Shown piece after piece: positions 44,166 to 57,597 of a stretch of DNA of 64,000 bases. The stretch lies in the NCBI RefSeq assembly GCF_018320785.1, contig NC_054872.1, positions 43,078,551-43,142,550 of the forward strand. Reading direction: 5' to 3'. This DNA is from Cheilinus undulatus (lineage: Eukaryota; Chordata; Actinopteri; Labriformes; Labridae). Both the position numbers and the translations under genes were made by a program. The number at the start of each line of letters is the position of its first letter. Position 1 is the stretch's first letter. The notes below the pieces were generated by a model. It did not search any database. It saw only the letters and a list, made by a program, of their open reading frames with translations, and was not told the origin of the DNA.

Positions 44166-46960
44166 ATTTGTTATTTGCACAGAACACTGAGGCATGTTTA
44201 GGACCTTGCTCTGTTTCAGGTGAAAACATTCAATAAATGAATGACAGTTATTGGGAAAAACGGGGTCCTTTGTGCTTTTAAAGCTTGAATAAGAAATACC
44301 AAACTGTTTATGGTTATATTGAGGCAAGTAAGTTAAGTATAAAGACCGGGAAAATTTAATCTCAAAACTCTGAATATGCGCGCACAAGTAAAACTTTTTT
44401 TTTTTTTTTGTATGTGGAGTGAAATTATAGAACAGTTTGAATGCGGGGCTAGAGTAATATCCAAACAAACCATTCAAAAAGCAGTATAAAGATTAAAATA
44501 TTCACCAGGCACATGAACGAAGGGTGTGTTTGACTATCACCAGGTGTTTGCTGTTATTTATCATTTCAAATTAATTAACTAATTAATTAGTGTGTTTTTC
44601 TTTTTAATTTTCTTTTGTATTTATTTCCTTTTTATTAACTACAGTTTTTTCTCTCTTTAAATATGAGGGTAACCCCACTATCTTCTCTTCCTGCTCTTAT
44701 GCAGTGATTGAAAAATTATGAGGAAGTGTCAGGATATAAGATTCATAATGGTGGTTTCAGGCAGCTGGGCCAAACAGTTAGACTAGCATGTCAAATTCCA
44801 ATGGGCAAAAGAAGGCTTTAAATATTTTGGCATCACAATAACACAAAGCTCCACTCAAGTGTACAACGCTTATAAGAAACTTGTTTCTCAAAAATAATTT
44901 AGAAAGGTGGCAGCTGCTTCCTCTAGCTTTAATAGGCAGGATAGAGACAAGGGCCTCGTTTATGCATACACCAGAAATTTGGGTGTGTGCTTGTTTCCAT
45001 GCACAGATTGGCTTTTTCAGTCTGAGCATTGGCGGACAATACGTTCAAATCCCACGTCAGGTGTGATCTTGTGTTTGTACGTACGTTTCAAGGAAGCGGC
45101 AACCTCCAGTCGTAAAAATGAAGCCAACGCAGAAGTGCAAGAAATTGCAATTACAGCAGGTATCCACATATACACCACACATTAAAAACCTGTTTTTTTA
45201 CACAAGAAATAAATTGGTTTACAGACTGTTCCTCTTTGGAACAGGCGTTTAATTCCTTTTTCACAAAAATCTTGCTTAGCAAAAATTGGAAAAATATGGT
45301 AAATTTCATCAAACTATTTCTTTACACTAGTATGAATATCACCTTTACATTTTTAAGACAAGATTACAGTACCATAGTTATACTGTTGTCTTCTGCTGTT
45401 AACTCAACACTCCCTAAACATTTTAAATACTGGTAAGGAACTAAACAAACACAAAGTTGATGACAGACAGCTTAAAGTTAATGCTGTACTTTTAATTTTT
45501 TCGCTGCACCGGGGCATGGTGCTGCTATTTCACTTAAAAAACCCCAGCAAGGGCGGGGGTGCCCCAGCCAACGAGGAGGCTAGTACTCGCAGCCAATCAG
45601 GCTCAGGTCAGAAGGTGCGTTCCTATTGGCTGCTGTAGCTTCCGTATCTCAGCTCAGTGAGAAGTTGATAAAATGGCGGAATTACGGCGGTGTACGGTCC
45701 TGTGTAGAATTTGTTCATGATAAGATGACGTGTTTTCTTGCCTGTGATTCGGCCATTAATTTCAGTGGAAAAGCAGAGCAAAATCACTCTATGAGCACTT
45801 TGCCACTGTCAGAATACAATTCAGCGGACATTCTCACGTGTCTCATTAGCTTCTATATGGTTCTCGTCTCTTCTCAGTCACATATCGGAGCTTTAAATAA
45901 ATTACACCCGGCATTTATTTGGAAAAGGCGTTTATTTGTCAAAATGTACTGCCAAACCCAACGGTTAATTGGGACCCGCCGATTATTTGGTATTTCACAG
46001 TAGTTTAGCTGACAGGAAATCAAGCTCAGTGGGCGGGCTCTTGTCTGCCATCAGGTTGATCCAAAGTTTGGTTGAGAAAGTCATTTCAATATGGAAGCTG
46101 CCATGGATTGGCTTCAAAAGCTGTTTGGATCTGTTTCTAATTAAACAACTGATGTCATACAGGCTTTGTCCTCTTCTTTTTACAATCTATGGCACTATAG
46201 AGGAAACAAATTAAATGTTGAATGCCTTAAATAGAGGATATATTTAGACCGCTGTGACTGGGTAAAAGGTTTAATAGGAAGAGGAGTAATTTACTCCGGT
46301 TATTTGACTGTATTAACCTGGCATGTGTGTTTAAGAGCTGACCATGAACAAACACAAAAATAACTTTACATTAGATCATAATCAATCGGCATGCCTGGAG
46401 TCTTAATATTGAACTATAATTGACCCGTTGATTAAGGCAACCATAGTATTACTGTTATTCTTTAGCAACGCCAGGTTTTACAGTGTCAAAAGTCGTTTTT
46501 TAAATTTAGAATTATGTTTTTGCTGGGCAATTTTCAATATGGTTAGGTGTAGACTGTACTCTTGAACGCTCACTCTTTAGATTTGTGCTTGGTGGTGATG
46601 ATGGTTTTTCATTCTTACTGAAAGCAGCAAACTGGATGAAGGGCATCAGCTGCTGCAGAGGGGTTGCATGGCAAATCATCACTCTTAAGTTCTTGTAGAA
46701 CAGCAAGGCTACTTTTTACGTAAAACACTAGGCCAGATAACACCACAGCATTCATCAGATTCATTCATGACCTTAGATGGTGATTTGACTGTAATATGTT
46801 GGGTTTAGTGTTGCAAATCTGGCCCTGCCAGTTTACCTGTGTCATCTCCACCTGGTGTGTTTACACTGAGCTACAATATTGAAAATAAAGTATATTTGGC
46901 CATGTAAGCTTCTAAAACTTTCATTTTTAATCATTTTAATCATTTTAATACTGTAAACAC
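44166..46960. other. Intergenic sequence, mostly unclassified
   Basis: Several frames of 60-125 codons occur (for example 45626-46003 plus), but none shows a recognisable domain or codon pattern. The stretch 45890-46000 with ggcgtttatttg and cgattatttgg motifs is probably a dispersed repeat. No gene is supported. Confidence 0.4.
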
Positions 46961-46969
46961 CTCAAAATG

Positions 46970-47360
46970 TCACCTTCCAAAACAGCAGCTCACATTAGTC
47001 ACATATCATTAGTAACTCAGTATTATTAGTGACTTGACTATTCTACTCTAAATAATGAAGTGGGGCAGAATGAGTAAGTGATGTCATTCCCCAACAGTTC
47101 TGATTCAAACGGTGCAGTTTTAGTGGGCACAGCTACTTGCAGTCTGACCAGACTTAGGACTACAACACCACTACAAAGTAATTTTAAACAATATTATATT
47201 TTTATATACACAGCAGTTACAGAAGCAATTCCTAAGCACACTGTGAGACTGAACAGTGGAAGGTTGTTGAGAAAAATAGTGTTTATTTAAAAATCCAAAA
47301 TAGCTATCTCAACTTTATTTTTCTGAGTTGTTGAAAACATTGTTAGTTTTAACCCTCGCT
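46970..47360. repeat. Inverted partial copy of the 22.0-23.6 kb repeat
   Basis: The sequence matches the complement of 23280-23640 (gacttaggactacaacacca, cctaagcacactgtgagac, aaaatagctatctcaac). It stops at ttttaa near 47353. Confidence 0.75.
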
Positions 47361-47376
47361 CCCTTGTACTTTTTAC

Positions 47377-47890
47377 CTACATCTGTCCTTGTTTGTCCTG
47401 AAAACGGACATGCAGAAAGGTGTTAGTAAAATAATCATTTTTCAACATTTTTTTTTCTTTCACTGCTTCAAATCTCTTCAACAACTTCAACCTTGACCAC
47501 TTAAAAAAAAAAAAAAAAAAAAAAAAAATTCAATGTTACACCCTTTTTATGCCAGTTATTGTACACCATGTCACTGGTATTTTTTATGGTAAAAAAAACA
47601 AAAAAACACCATAATTCCCATATAAAATGATCTAGAAAAAAAATATTTTTTCAATAAATAGAGTCTGGGCCATGCCAATGATGAGTAGTAAAATTAATTT
47701 TGATGCATTGAAATTTTTTCTGTAGTGCCAATTTCCATATTTTAGCTACATCTGTCCTTGTTTGTCCTGAAAACGGACATGCAGAAAGGTGTTAATAAAA
47801 TGCTAAATATTCCTTCAACCCTGACCACTAAAGAAAAAAAAAATTCAATGTTAAACCCTTTTTATGCCACTTATTGTACACTATGCCGAT
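47377..47890. repeat. Direct duplication of a 180-bp block, with poly(A)
   Basis: The block starting tacatctgtccttgtttgtc and cctgaaaacggacatgcaga occurs near 47379 and again near 47745, about 365 bp apart, each followed by an A-run and attcaatgtta. The motif gtccttgtttgtcctg...aacggac is itself partly palindromic. Confidence 0.75.
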
Positions 47891-48439
47891 GACTTGGATT
47901 CAGTGAGCTTATTAGTGTCCATGCTGAGCAGATGAGTCTATCCGTGTGTAAAACACACCAGTTTTACCATCCTTTTCTCGAGCCTCGTTCTCTTTCAAAT
48001 CACATGCGAGCGAATGCATTTGTTCATGTTAGGTTTATTTTATGTACAGGCATAAAGAATCAGAGGATATATGTAGGATATGAATCACAAACGCGCATTT
48101 CCACCTCTAACCAAAATGTGACCACAAATATGCCAATTACGTGCATATATAAATTTACTGCATATTTGAGATATGATATATTCTTACCTATTGATCGAAA
48201 GGACCCGTGCATCCTCATGCATGTCCCCCCACTTGCTATGAAGAGAGGGCAACGTTGAAATTGTCCAAATGTCACCTTTAGTCCCATACTGCAGAACTCA
48301 GAGGTAACATTTTCGCCTGTTAATACTCCACTAACGGCATGTCCGACTGTGAACACAGACACAGATTTGCACCCGATCACACACGTAGGAGCACACAAAC
48401 TTTTCCTTGCACATGTAGCCCACTCTCAGATACGGAAGA

Positions 48440-48620
48440 GTATTGGGGCCACTGAAAAAAAATTTGAGACGAAATTTTTTTTTTCACTTGTGAGAAAAAA
48501 GTCAGAATTCTGCGATTAAAGTCAGAATTCTGAGAAAAAAAGTCAGAATTCTGAGAAAAAAGTCAGAGTTCTGAGTTTAATCTCAGAATTCTGAAAAAAA
48601 AAATTTGAGACTTTTTTTCA
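48440..48620. repeat. Tandem AGTCAGAATTCTGAG repeat
   Basis: About five units of roughly 20 bp (agaaaaaagtcagaattctg) run from 48490 to 48600, framed by ggccactgaaaaaaaatttg. A related stretch occurs at 55330-55410. Confidence 0.75.
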
Positions 48621-48930
48621 TTTGAAGAATAAAGTCAGACTTCTGACTTTTTGCATTATCAGTATTTTATAAACATTTATTTCCATGTACGGCTGCAAAT
48701 TCTATTTGCCTAATTTAAAAATCCCCATAACACCTTAAACGGGATGCCATCTTTGCAGTCTTTGCACGGATGGCGCAGCATGCATGACCGGGAGAGTGAG
48801 AGGATTTATATCCAAGGTGAAAGCACAGAACCCAAGTAGAGTGACAATCCACTGTATACTGCATCGGGAGGCATCAGTTTCTAACACCATGCCTTCGGAG
48901 TTGGCTGAGGTGTTGGATCACCGGTGCTCC

Positions 48931-48950
48931 CTCAGTAGGTAAAGGATTAA
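48931..48950. repeat. Solitary end of a TTAA-type element
   Basis: CTCAGTAGGTAAAGGATTAA matches the right end of the element at 20316-21243. No facing partner end was found nearby. Confidence 0.45.
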
Positions 48951-49635
48951 ATTAATTACTGAATAATTTTCCAAATGAAAGGCTTCATGGGAAATGCAGT
49001 CATTTGTCAACTTATATTAGATATTAGATGACATCATAATGAACAGATTACATCAATATGAAGAAACAATTTTTAACGCATGCTAGATAGGTTGTTTTGC
49101 ATGGAAATAAATATGGTGTGCCTTGAAAACTTGACTGGGTGTTAGGTGTGCCTTGGGCAAAAAAAGTTTGAGAACCACTGATCTATAGAACACTAGATAC
49201 GCCAGCGCTGTAGCCGCCCGCTAAGCGACGTGCCTACGTGGCGGCCATCTTGGCAGGGGCGACGTTCTCATTAAAGACAATGCATGTACATTGAAAATAA
49301 ATCATAACTTGCTCATTTCTCAACCAATTTTCATCCGGTTTGCTTTATTGTCAACGTAAAAACGTGCTATTAATACAGAACACTTGATTTTATAAGAAAA
49401 AAACGGAAAAGGTTTTTCTACTAATGTAGCCTACAATTTTAGTTATTTTACTCTTTCAGTCCAGAGGTCTGGGAATCGTTTATGTTCAGCCATTAAATAT
49501 TTATAAATGTATATACATAGACATAAAGTCGTATGTATAAAAATAGAAAGATAAAGATATACATATATTGAAAATATGTTTTTAGATCGAAAGATTTAAT
49601 TGTAAAGGTAATCAAATAATCATCAATATTAATTT

Positions 49636-50010
49636 ATCTCTCTCTCCCTCCTTATCTCTCTCTCTCTCTATATATATAGAAACAAACACACTCTGTGGAG
49701 ATAGAAAAGAATAGTTTATTGCCATTTGTACATGTTAGAAACAGGTTCATTGAAATTATTGTGTGTGTCACTGAATAAACAGTAACACTTCACCTTGGAC
49801 TTAAATAACATATATAACTATACATATAACTATAACGTATATAACTACTACTAGTACTAGTAGTGGTAGTACACCAACTACTACTGCTTATACTGGCACT
49901 GCTACTACAACTGGTAACACTATTACAAATGCTGGTACTACTTCTACGACTCTAAAGGCTATTTGTACTACTACTGCTGCTTGTACAACTATACTACAGC
50001 TACTATTAAA
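49636..50010. repeat. Microsatellite tracts (CT/TA and degenerate ACT)
   Basis: A pyrimidine CT tract followed by TA repeats lies at 49636-49680. A degenerate ACT trinucleotide tract extends over about 49840-50010. No gene is present. Confidence 0.7.
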
Positions 50011-50343
50011 CGTCTGGTTTTGGCTGTCAAGCTGCTAGCTCGCGTTAGTGTTTTGCTAGTAGCCAGGTATTTACTGAAGCTCTCAACAAGATTTAATAAT
50101 GAAAAAAGAGCCAAAAACTATTTTTACCCATGAAAGGTTAATTCCAGTTTCCTTGTTTCAAACCTATTACATAGTGTGCAACCGCATGCAGCACAATGTG
50201 CAGGCATCCTTGTTGTTTTAGTTTTTGTGCCATCTACAACCATGGAAAGCCCCGACACTTTTGCCCCCACCACCTTACCCTCGCCGTAGGCACGCAGCCC
50301 AGAGGGGCGTGTCGTATCTACACTTCGATATATATCTATGGCA

Positions 50344-50460
50344 GCGACGTCCAGGGCAGCACGGAGAGCAGCACGGAAAACAACCCAGAGCAACAGAGAG
50401 AGCGACGTCCAGGGCAGCACGGAGAGAGCAACACAGAGAGGCGTCCGGGGCAGCAGAGCA
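50344..50460. repeat. 57-bp tandem repeat in GC-rich segment
   Basis: The string gcgacgtccagggcagcacg occurs at about 50345 and 50401 with a related partial third copy (gcgtccggggcagcag). GC content is well above that of neighbours. Open frames through it on several strands reflect the base composition. Confidence 0.65.
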
Positions 50461-51159
50461 GAGCCAGCAGAACGCGTGCAGAGAGGGGACGTTCGACGGA
50501 TACCGGAAAGTCCAAGTGTTATGACGCAACATTACGACTGCAGCAGAGCGAGAAGCTCTGCCTGGCGCGTAAGTAGCCTAACACCTGTGGTAACACTTCG
50601 GCAAAAGAGAGAGTGAGCCGCAAATGTTTGTTGCCTGTGTCCCCCCCCCACTGCCGCTGTGATCTCTGTTCCTTAGGGCAGACCGGAGTGCCACCGAGGG
50701 GGACGCGGACGACGAGTCCTGAAAAGAAGAAGCCTCGGAGATTCCTGCCTGCTGCACTTTCGGACTTTGGTTGCCATCAAAGACTGGTTTTTATAGTTTT
50801 ATTGGATTCCTGGGAACATTTTTAGAACACTAAATTTTAAAACAGTCATTTGCTCTGCTGTCTAATTTATTTTAAATAAATTGTACCTGGTTGCACCTTC
50901 CTTAAGATTTCTCATTGGTTTTAACAAGTTGCTCACCCCTTGATTTTAGAACCATAGTACCTTTTAAAATAATCTTCTGGTTTTAATTAAATTTTTATTC
51001 CTTTTAGACCCCCCCAACTACCCTCTTTACAGCAATTTGTCATTGTTTGGCAGGACCAAGAAAAATGAGCACTTGTTTAAACAAAGATTTAATAATGATG
51101 ATGCCAGTAGCCAGTATACCCCGGTGCCCCCTGGCTGCCGAAATTTAAAGGTCCAGGTG

Positions 51160-53510
51160 ATGATTTCAAATACAATGATTGGAAAGAACAAATGAACAAA
51201 TGCAAGGGCTCTTAGGCTCCCAGGATCTTACTGAAGGCAGAAAAATAGACATTGTGTTGGGAGCACTAGCAGGAGAAGCTAAGTGACAGATCAGTGTTTT
51301 GGAGGAGAATGAGAAGGACCAGGTCAGAAAAATCTTTTTGTATTTAGACACTCTCTATGGGGATCAAACCCCAGCCCCAGTCCCAAGGTCCCAATTTTTT
51401 AGTTGTACACAAAAACCTGGTGAAACAGTGCAGTCATTTATTTTGATGTTACGAGAACTCTATTGCAGGCTGCGGCGGCATGACCTAGAAGATACCCCTT
51501 CTGACACAGCCCTGCAAGACCAGCTGCTGCTTGGGTTACATGCAGGTCCCCTGGCCCAAGCCCTCAAGGTTTATGCTTGTCAAAACCCAGATAAAGTTTG
51601 CTGCACTGCGCCAAGAGGCCCTCACGCTGGAGGAAGAATATGGAAGGCAACAACCAGAGGTAACATGCTCATCTATTAATGATTCTCATGTTCGTGTCAA
51701 CCCACCACAGGACACTAACTGGAAGGAGATCATGAAACGTGAGATCATGGAAAGTGTTAAATTACAGATGCATGACCTGACCCAAGAATTGATGAGAGAA
51801 ATCAAGCCACTGATCCAGTCAGCTCCTGCTATAACACAGCCCTGACCACAACCACAGAGGCAAGCATTTCCAGCCATGAACGATAGGGATGGACAAGGTA
51901 GGCCAATATGTAGACAGTGTAGACAAGCAGGTCACATTGCCAGGTTTTGTAGGAGGCCAGTTGCCTCCCAGCTGGCTGGAGGAACAGATTACTGTGCTAT
52001 GGTGGAGTCGCTGCCAGAATTCAGCAACCTTGGAGTGGCCAGGATGCTTGCTGTGGTAAGAAATAGCAGAGTACCTGTACGCGTTTGCAACCCTCACCCC
52101 TATAGTTTGTCCATAGGTCGGCATCAAAAGCTCGGAAAGATGTACTATGTGGACAAAGCCAATGTACATGGGCCTCAGAACCTGAGCCTGTCACTGGAAG
52201 ATGATTGTGTTGTCAAAGTGGCTCTAGTGGATACTACAGCTGAACAGGACAACCAAAAACTACCTAAGGAGGTGAGTGAACTGACTAATTGCCCAGATCT
52301 GGCTGAGAAGCAACAGGAGGAGCTACGCACCCTGCTGCTAAAATGGAGCAAAGTATTTGCCCAGCATGAGGAGGATTTTGGCTGCACAAACCTGGTGCAA
52401 CACCAAATCCACACTGGCAATGCGGCACCTATCCGAGAGAGGTATGGCCCACTCCCTCCGGCAATGTTCAAAGACATGAAGACTCTACTCTCAGGTATGC
52501 TTGAAAAAGGTGTAATCAAAGAAAGTTGTAGTCTGTGGGCAGCACCAATAGTGTTGGTGAGGAAAAAGGATGGAAGTTGGAGATTCTGCGTTGATTACAG
52601 AAAATGAAATGCAGTTACCCATAAAGATGCTTTTCCTCTGCCCAGGATTGAAGAAACACTCACCAGCGGTTTTCGACCCTGGACCTGGCCAGTGGCTACT
52701 GGCAGGTCGAGATGGCCCCTCAGGACCGGGAAAAGACTGCATTTACTACATGTCTCGGACTTTTTGAGTTTGAGTGCATGCCATTTGGATTGTGCGATGC
52801 CCCAGCCACTTTTCAACGGCTGACGTAACATTGTCTAAGTGGACAACTAGCAGAGTCTCTCTTGGTGTATTTGGATGACATAATCATATACTCACCTGAC
52901 TTTTCCTCCCACCTACAGCACCTGGATGAGGTGTTTCAGAGGCTGTGGCAGCACAGACTGAAGCTTCGCTTGGACAAATGTAAGCTCCTCCAGCCCGAGG
53001 TCAAACTCTTGGGTCATGTGGTGGACAAGACAGGGGTAAGACCTAACCCAGAAAAAAATCTCTGCTGTAGTAGACTGGCCCATACCCACCACCATAAAGC
53101 AGGTACAAGCATTTTTAGGACTAGCTGGCTACTATAGACGTTTTGTTTCTGGTTTTGCCAAGATTGCTCGTCCTCTCAACCAGCTACTACTGGGGTCCCA
53201 GCTGACAAAAGACATGAATCAAGACAAGTGACGTGGTCCCCAGAGAGTCAAAACTCATTTGATGCATTAAAGACTGCTCTGACACAAGCGCACATTCTGG
53301 CTTTTGCAGACTATAACTTACCTTTTGTAGTTTATACAGATGCCAGCAATCAGGGTCTAGGAGCTGTCCTGGCACAAGTTCAAGAAGGACAAGAACATGT
53401 GATAGCTTATGCCAGCAGAAGCCTTCACCCCACAGAACAAAATGATGCTAATTATAGCTCTCTTAAAAGAGCTATAATGAACTTTTGGCCCTTAAGTGGG
53501 CAGTGACTGA
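51160..53510 (+). pseudogene. Ty3/gypsy retrotransposon gag-pol remnant
   Basis: In order: a gag-like region (LRRHDLEDTPSDTALQDQLL), a CCHC zinc knuckle (CRQCRQAGHIARFC), a spacer without any protease DTG/DSG motif, reverse transcriptase ([31 protein letters not shown]) and RNase H (FVVYTDASNQGLGAVLAQ). Gag and pol share one frame, cut by a TGA at 51843, and several frameshifts and stops follow. Integrase and a 3′ LTR are absent. A 5′ LTR may lie upstream, between 50.3 and 51.05 kb, but I cannot define its ends. Confidence 0.85.
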
Positions 53511-53724
53511 AAATTTCAGAGTCAACACTTCTCTGTGAGATTAAAGTGCATATGTAATTATACGTTATTATTTCATAGCGTGGTGAATGTGCAGGTCACA
53601 ACTTGTCCATGAGAGTGTTTTGGAGTTGTTGGATTGTGTATGTGATGAGTTTGATGAGGGAAAGCCGGAATACCGTCTGCTTACATTGAGTTGGCACAGC
53701 AGCTCCGGACTCGGCAGCGGCGGT

Positions 53725-54030
53725 CTAAAAACAGCTTGCACCGACAACTAAAGGTAACGAACCTATGACTAAGACTATAGGAATTATGGCAATGGACGAA
53801 TTTGCCAAAATGTTGAAGTATCCCTTTAACTGAAGAAGTGAATGCTGAACAGCAACAAAAGCTTTCTGCAGAGATTCAATGGCCTGAACGAGAGATGATC
53901 CATAGCAGTACATAACTGTGTCATCTGCATAAAAATGTAATTTAGCATCAGACACATTTTGACCCAAGTCATTGACGTACATAATAAATAGGATACAGAG
54001 CCCTCTGGCACCCCCTTGTGGACAACAACA
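53725..54030 (-). mobile_element. LINE reverse-transcriptase fragment
   Basis: The minus strand shows IMYVNDLGQNVSDAKLHFYA followed by DDTVMY, the catalytic block of a non-LTR reverse transcriptase, then runs into the 105-bp repeat shared with 15192-15297. Upstream and downstream domains are missing. Confidence 0.75.
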
Positions 54031-55439
54031 GTTTAATGGTAAATAATATATTTTCTTAATTTGCAATAACAAGAGAGAATGAATCTCCAGGCAGGTTGTT
54101 GAGGTAAAGTCACACCTTCATAATAAATTAAAATGCAACAGCAGTTTTGGGATATACATGTATATATGGGAACCGTTTCTAAGTGTTGCGGGCTGCTGTG
54201 TACTCAAGTTCAACTAGGCAGTTTAATGTTGTTGACACAAAGCCATAACCCCCTCCTTTTGACTTTTACTTGTTTTTCTACTCTGTAATTGATGTTTTAA
54301 AAATTGTCATGAAGTATAATACTTCACCCAAAATGTACTCAAGTTAAAGTACTGATGTAAAAAAAGTACTCAGAAAAGGACAACATAACAAAAAAAAGCT
54401 AATCATTTGAGTAAATGTCATCAGTTAGTTTCCATGCCTAGGGGTGGAAGTTGACTGTGTCACATCAAAGTCAGTGATTTAAGCTGTGAAGCCAGGGAGG
54501 CTGTTGTCACAATTACTTTACTATTTTGTGTTTTTCCTGAGTTCTGTTGTATTCCTTTGTTTGTTGTCACCAAAATCTATAAACTTTGAAGATGACTCAA
54601 AGCTAACTTCCTCTCTGTCATTCCTCAGTTTTGAAAGCACTTGATGGCACCTGTTAAGGAATTTTTACCTATGCACCAGGATTTGTGGAATAAAATGATT
54701 ATTTCCAGAAACCAAATATAGTCAAAGTAAAGCAGAAGCCACAACTAAGCATTTCCAACAGCAAAATTGAGCTGCAAACAGTAAATTGACACTTTATATT
54801 TTCACTTTTCTGTGCAGTACACTGCAGCTAAAATAAATGTTAAACACAACTGAAAGACTTGTGCTGTGACTTTTTTTTTTAAATCTTGCCCTTGGTATTG
54901 TCTCAACTTCTAGTTCTGTTAAAAAGGATATGAAAATGGCAATATGAAATGGCATTGATTGAGACTATCAAATTTAAATACTCATTAAATAAAAATCATT
55001 GGGAATCACAACAACAATTTATTCAGTGTTGTGATAAAATACAACCAATACAACAAGTGTACCATTCTTGCTGTAAGTAAACATACAGTACATACATCCC
55101 AACTTTACAACTTTGATAATTTTACAGTATGGAAATTTATTGACTAAATTATTTTCCAACACTGAAAAGGTGTTAATCCCTAAAAATGTTAACAGGATCT
55201 CACCGAAATATCTTTAACAAAAACATAAATCAGGTATGAACAACTCTTTTATGTAACACAGTGTAAACTTGGCATAAAGCTTTCATTGAGAAGTCAACTG
55301 AGCTTTAATTTATTTCTTTGGAACAGGATCAGGGCCACTGAACAATAATTTGGGATGAATTGTTTTATCCCAATTCTGATTTAAGTCAGAATTCTGACTT
55401 AAATCTCACTGTTTTAAACTATGTCCATTTCAAAGTTGC
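54031..55439. other. Intergenic sequence, nothing certain
   Basis: AT-rich DNA with repeat-like stretches (aagtactcagaaaagg near 54370; gtcagaattctgactt near 55385, related to 48440-48620). No gene is supported. Confidence 0.4.
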
Positions 55440-56416
55440 TAGTCAGAATGCAGTGAAACTCTGAGCGAAAATCTGGGTGAGAAATGTAGGTGTACTTCCA
55501 GGGTAGCTCCACAAGTATGTGCTACAGGCCTTCTGCTGAGTCCCGTTTCAGTATTGAATGACACCATAATTCTGTCAACACAGATGACAGAGGAGCCTGT
55601 GCAGAAACGCAGTATTTTTTCTGCTTTGGCTTAGTCAGCACTTTTCACATAAAGCTGGAGGTAGTTGAAAGTGGCAACACTCTTCTGCCTGTGGCCTTCT
55701 TTGACTCATACAAAGAAAACATACCTTTCTTGTCTGGCAGATTCAACTTTACATGTGTCATGGGAGAGGTCAAGCAATCTATGATATATTTTGGCTCTTG
55801 CAAAATGGCTTTATGAGCCTCTGTTTGAATGATTCTTCTTATTTGGGAGGACATGGGAACCCATCCTTGTGAAAAGATCAAGCAAGTCTTCTTCATCACC
55901 TTCCTCCATTGTGCCCTGGAGAGCCCTCTCAACAGCTGATCTCTCAACAGCGGGGATGTAGTTCAAAAAAAGATGACATCAGAATGTTAATATCAACTGA
56001 GTCGATTTCATGAATGCAGGCTACAGTGAAGGCCTTTGATAGCCTTACTGGCATGACACCATGGTCAAGTAAGCCTTTCACCCAGATCCGCTCAACTGCC
56101 TGCCAGTCAGCTGTGGAAATCTTGCTGTTTCCCCCTAAGCCTGTTCAAGAAATGACTCCCAAAATGCTGTGTAAACCTCCCTAGATACTCCAGCATCATC
56201 TACAGATTTTTCATTGACGATGTCCATTTTAAGAGTCACATTCATTATGCTATCATCCATGAATACAGGAATCAGATCTTCAACAACCTTTACCCTGTGA
56301 ACAGACACATGGCCTTGGCTTTCTTGATTTCCTGAACTGGGCAGCGAGGTCAGCGCAGAGTCTTGGCTGCTGGAATGTAAGGGCAAACCCTGATCAACAA
56401 CATTGAGTCCACCCGC
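55440..56416 (-). pseudogene. Broken exon of a HECT-type ubiquitin ligase
   Basis: Minus-strand reading starts after an acceptor tctattttag at 56417-56418. It shows VHRVKVVEDLIPVFMDDSIM, a conserved middle part (STADWQAVERIWVKGLLDHG), QEPKYIIDC and a C-terminal LRFCTGSS and RRPVAHTCG, where the Cys matches the HECT catalytic position. Shifts near 56130, 55930, 55650 and 55500 break the frame. It resembles the multi-copy G2E3-like HECT proteins of fish, often linked to transposons. HECT enzymes pass ubiquitin from E2 to substrates through that Cys; this copy cannot be made intact. Confidence 0.75.
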
Positions 56417-57590
56417 CTAAAATAGAGTAGAAACACACAAGGAACAAGCAGTCAGTATATGACACAGGATTAGATTCTATGATTCCCTCAATGAACTCAG
56501 TGATATTTCATGTTATAAGACACACAGTCAAAATGTCCATCACACAGACTTAATATTCATGGGCCAGTTTATTAAAGATTTTTTCACTGAATAAGATTTT
56601 ATTTGGGAGAGGATATGAAAAACAAAGACCTGTTTACTGCATGTGTTTTTCACCATCTGGGGGAGAACAAACCTAAAGGGATTTTCAAATGAAACAGTGT
56701 AAAATTAATGCTTTAAGTAACATCCTTTCCTGGTTGTTATGGGAGGATATTGTTAATTTAGGTGAAAGCAATCTCAAAGCATAAATTTACAAATTCAAAC
56801 ATATCAGACATAAAAGCACGAACTTGAATAAATAAAGTAATCAAATGTCATATTCTCTTATCTCTTACTATCTTTAGAGTTTAAAAATCATTTAGACTCA
56901 ACAACTATAACACATTATAGAAAATCGCCCTAGGTACAACTGTTGAAAATCTACTATATTCTAAACTTAAGCTTTAAGCAAATAAAAAAAAAGAAAAGGA
57001 AAATGGATACAAAACAAAGATGAAAGAGATAAATTCCTAAAAAACTAGGACTTTCTATTATTTTTTTCCCCTCTAACATCTTCTGTGAAAGTGTGTGAAA
57101 ATGAATTTTACCTATAACAAATCTCACCAATTTCAAAAATATATCACTAAACCAGATTCACGTGGCAATTTCATCCCGATAATTTCCACTCTTGATGAGC
57201 CAGGTCTCCAGATGATACAAAACTGGAAATGGTTAAATTACAAGCAAGAAAAAATAGGAATCACAGAACTTTTATAAAGTACCATAAATACTGAGGAGGT
57301 TGGGGCAGTCAAAGCTTTCTGCTGCTGTACATGAAAAATGTGTTGTTACAAACAATTGACTTTGTTCAACAGAGGGTGACAATTGGCTATAGACCCTAGG
57401 ATCCATGTGACTAGAGCCACATAGAAAACCAAACAGGGCTACCCAAGTAGGGGGGTGGCACAAATGGAAGTCTTTTTATTTTGTGTCCCCATTATTTTAT
57501 GTTATGTTTCTTTGATGTTTCATTTCTTGATATGGCCTGGTAAAACTGTGACACCGACAAAAAGGAGAGAAGGCAGGGACGTAAGAAATA
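56417..57590. other. Sequence upstream of HECT exon, nothing recognised
   Basis: AT-rich sequence with short frames. It could be an intron of the former HECT gene, but no further exon was identified. Confidence 0.4.
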
Positions 57591-57597
57591 TTAACAA

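Noticed and set aside
45626-46003. 125-codon plus-strand frame
   Set aside because: No domain, no clear splice or promoter context, and the 3′ part looks like dispersed repeat sequence.
47352-48950. A full TTAA element from 47352 to 48950
   Set aside because: The right end resembles the element at 20316, but the left candidate CCCTCGCTCCC does not match it.
50196-50616. Overlapping frames in three phases in the GC-rich block
   Set aside because: They result from GC-rich tandem repeats, probably part of a retrotransposon LTR or leader, and encode low-complexity Arg/Glu-rich strings.
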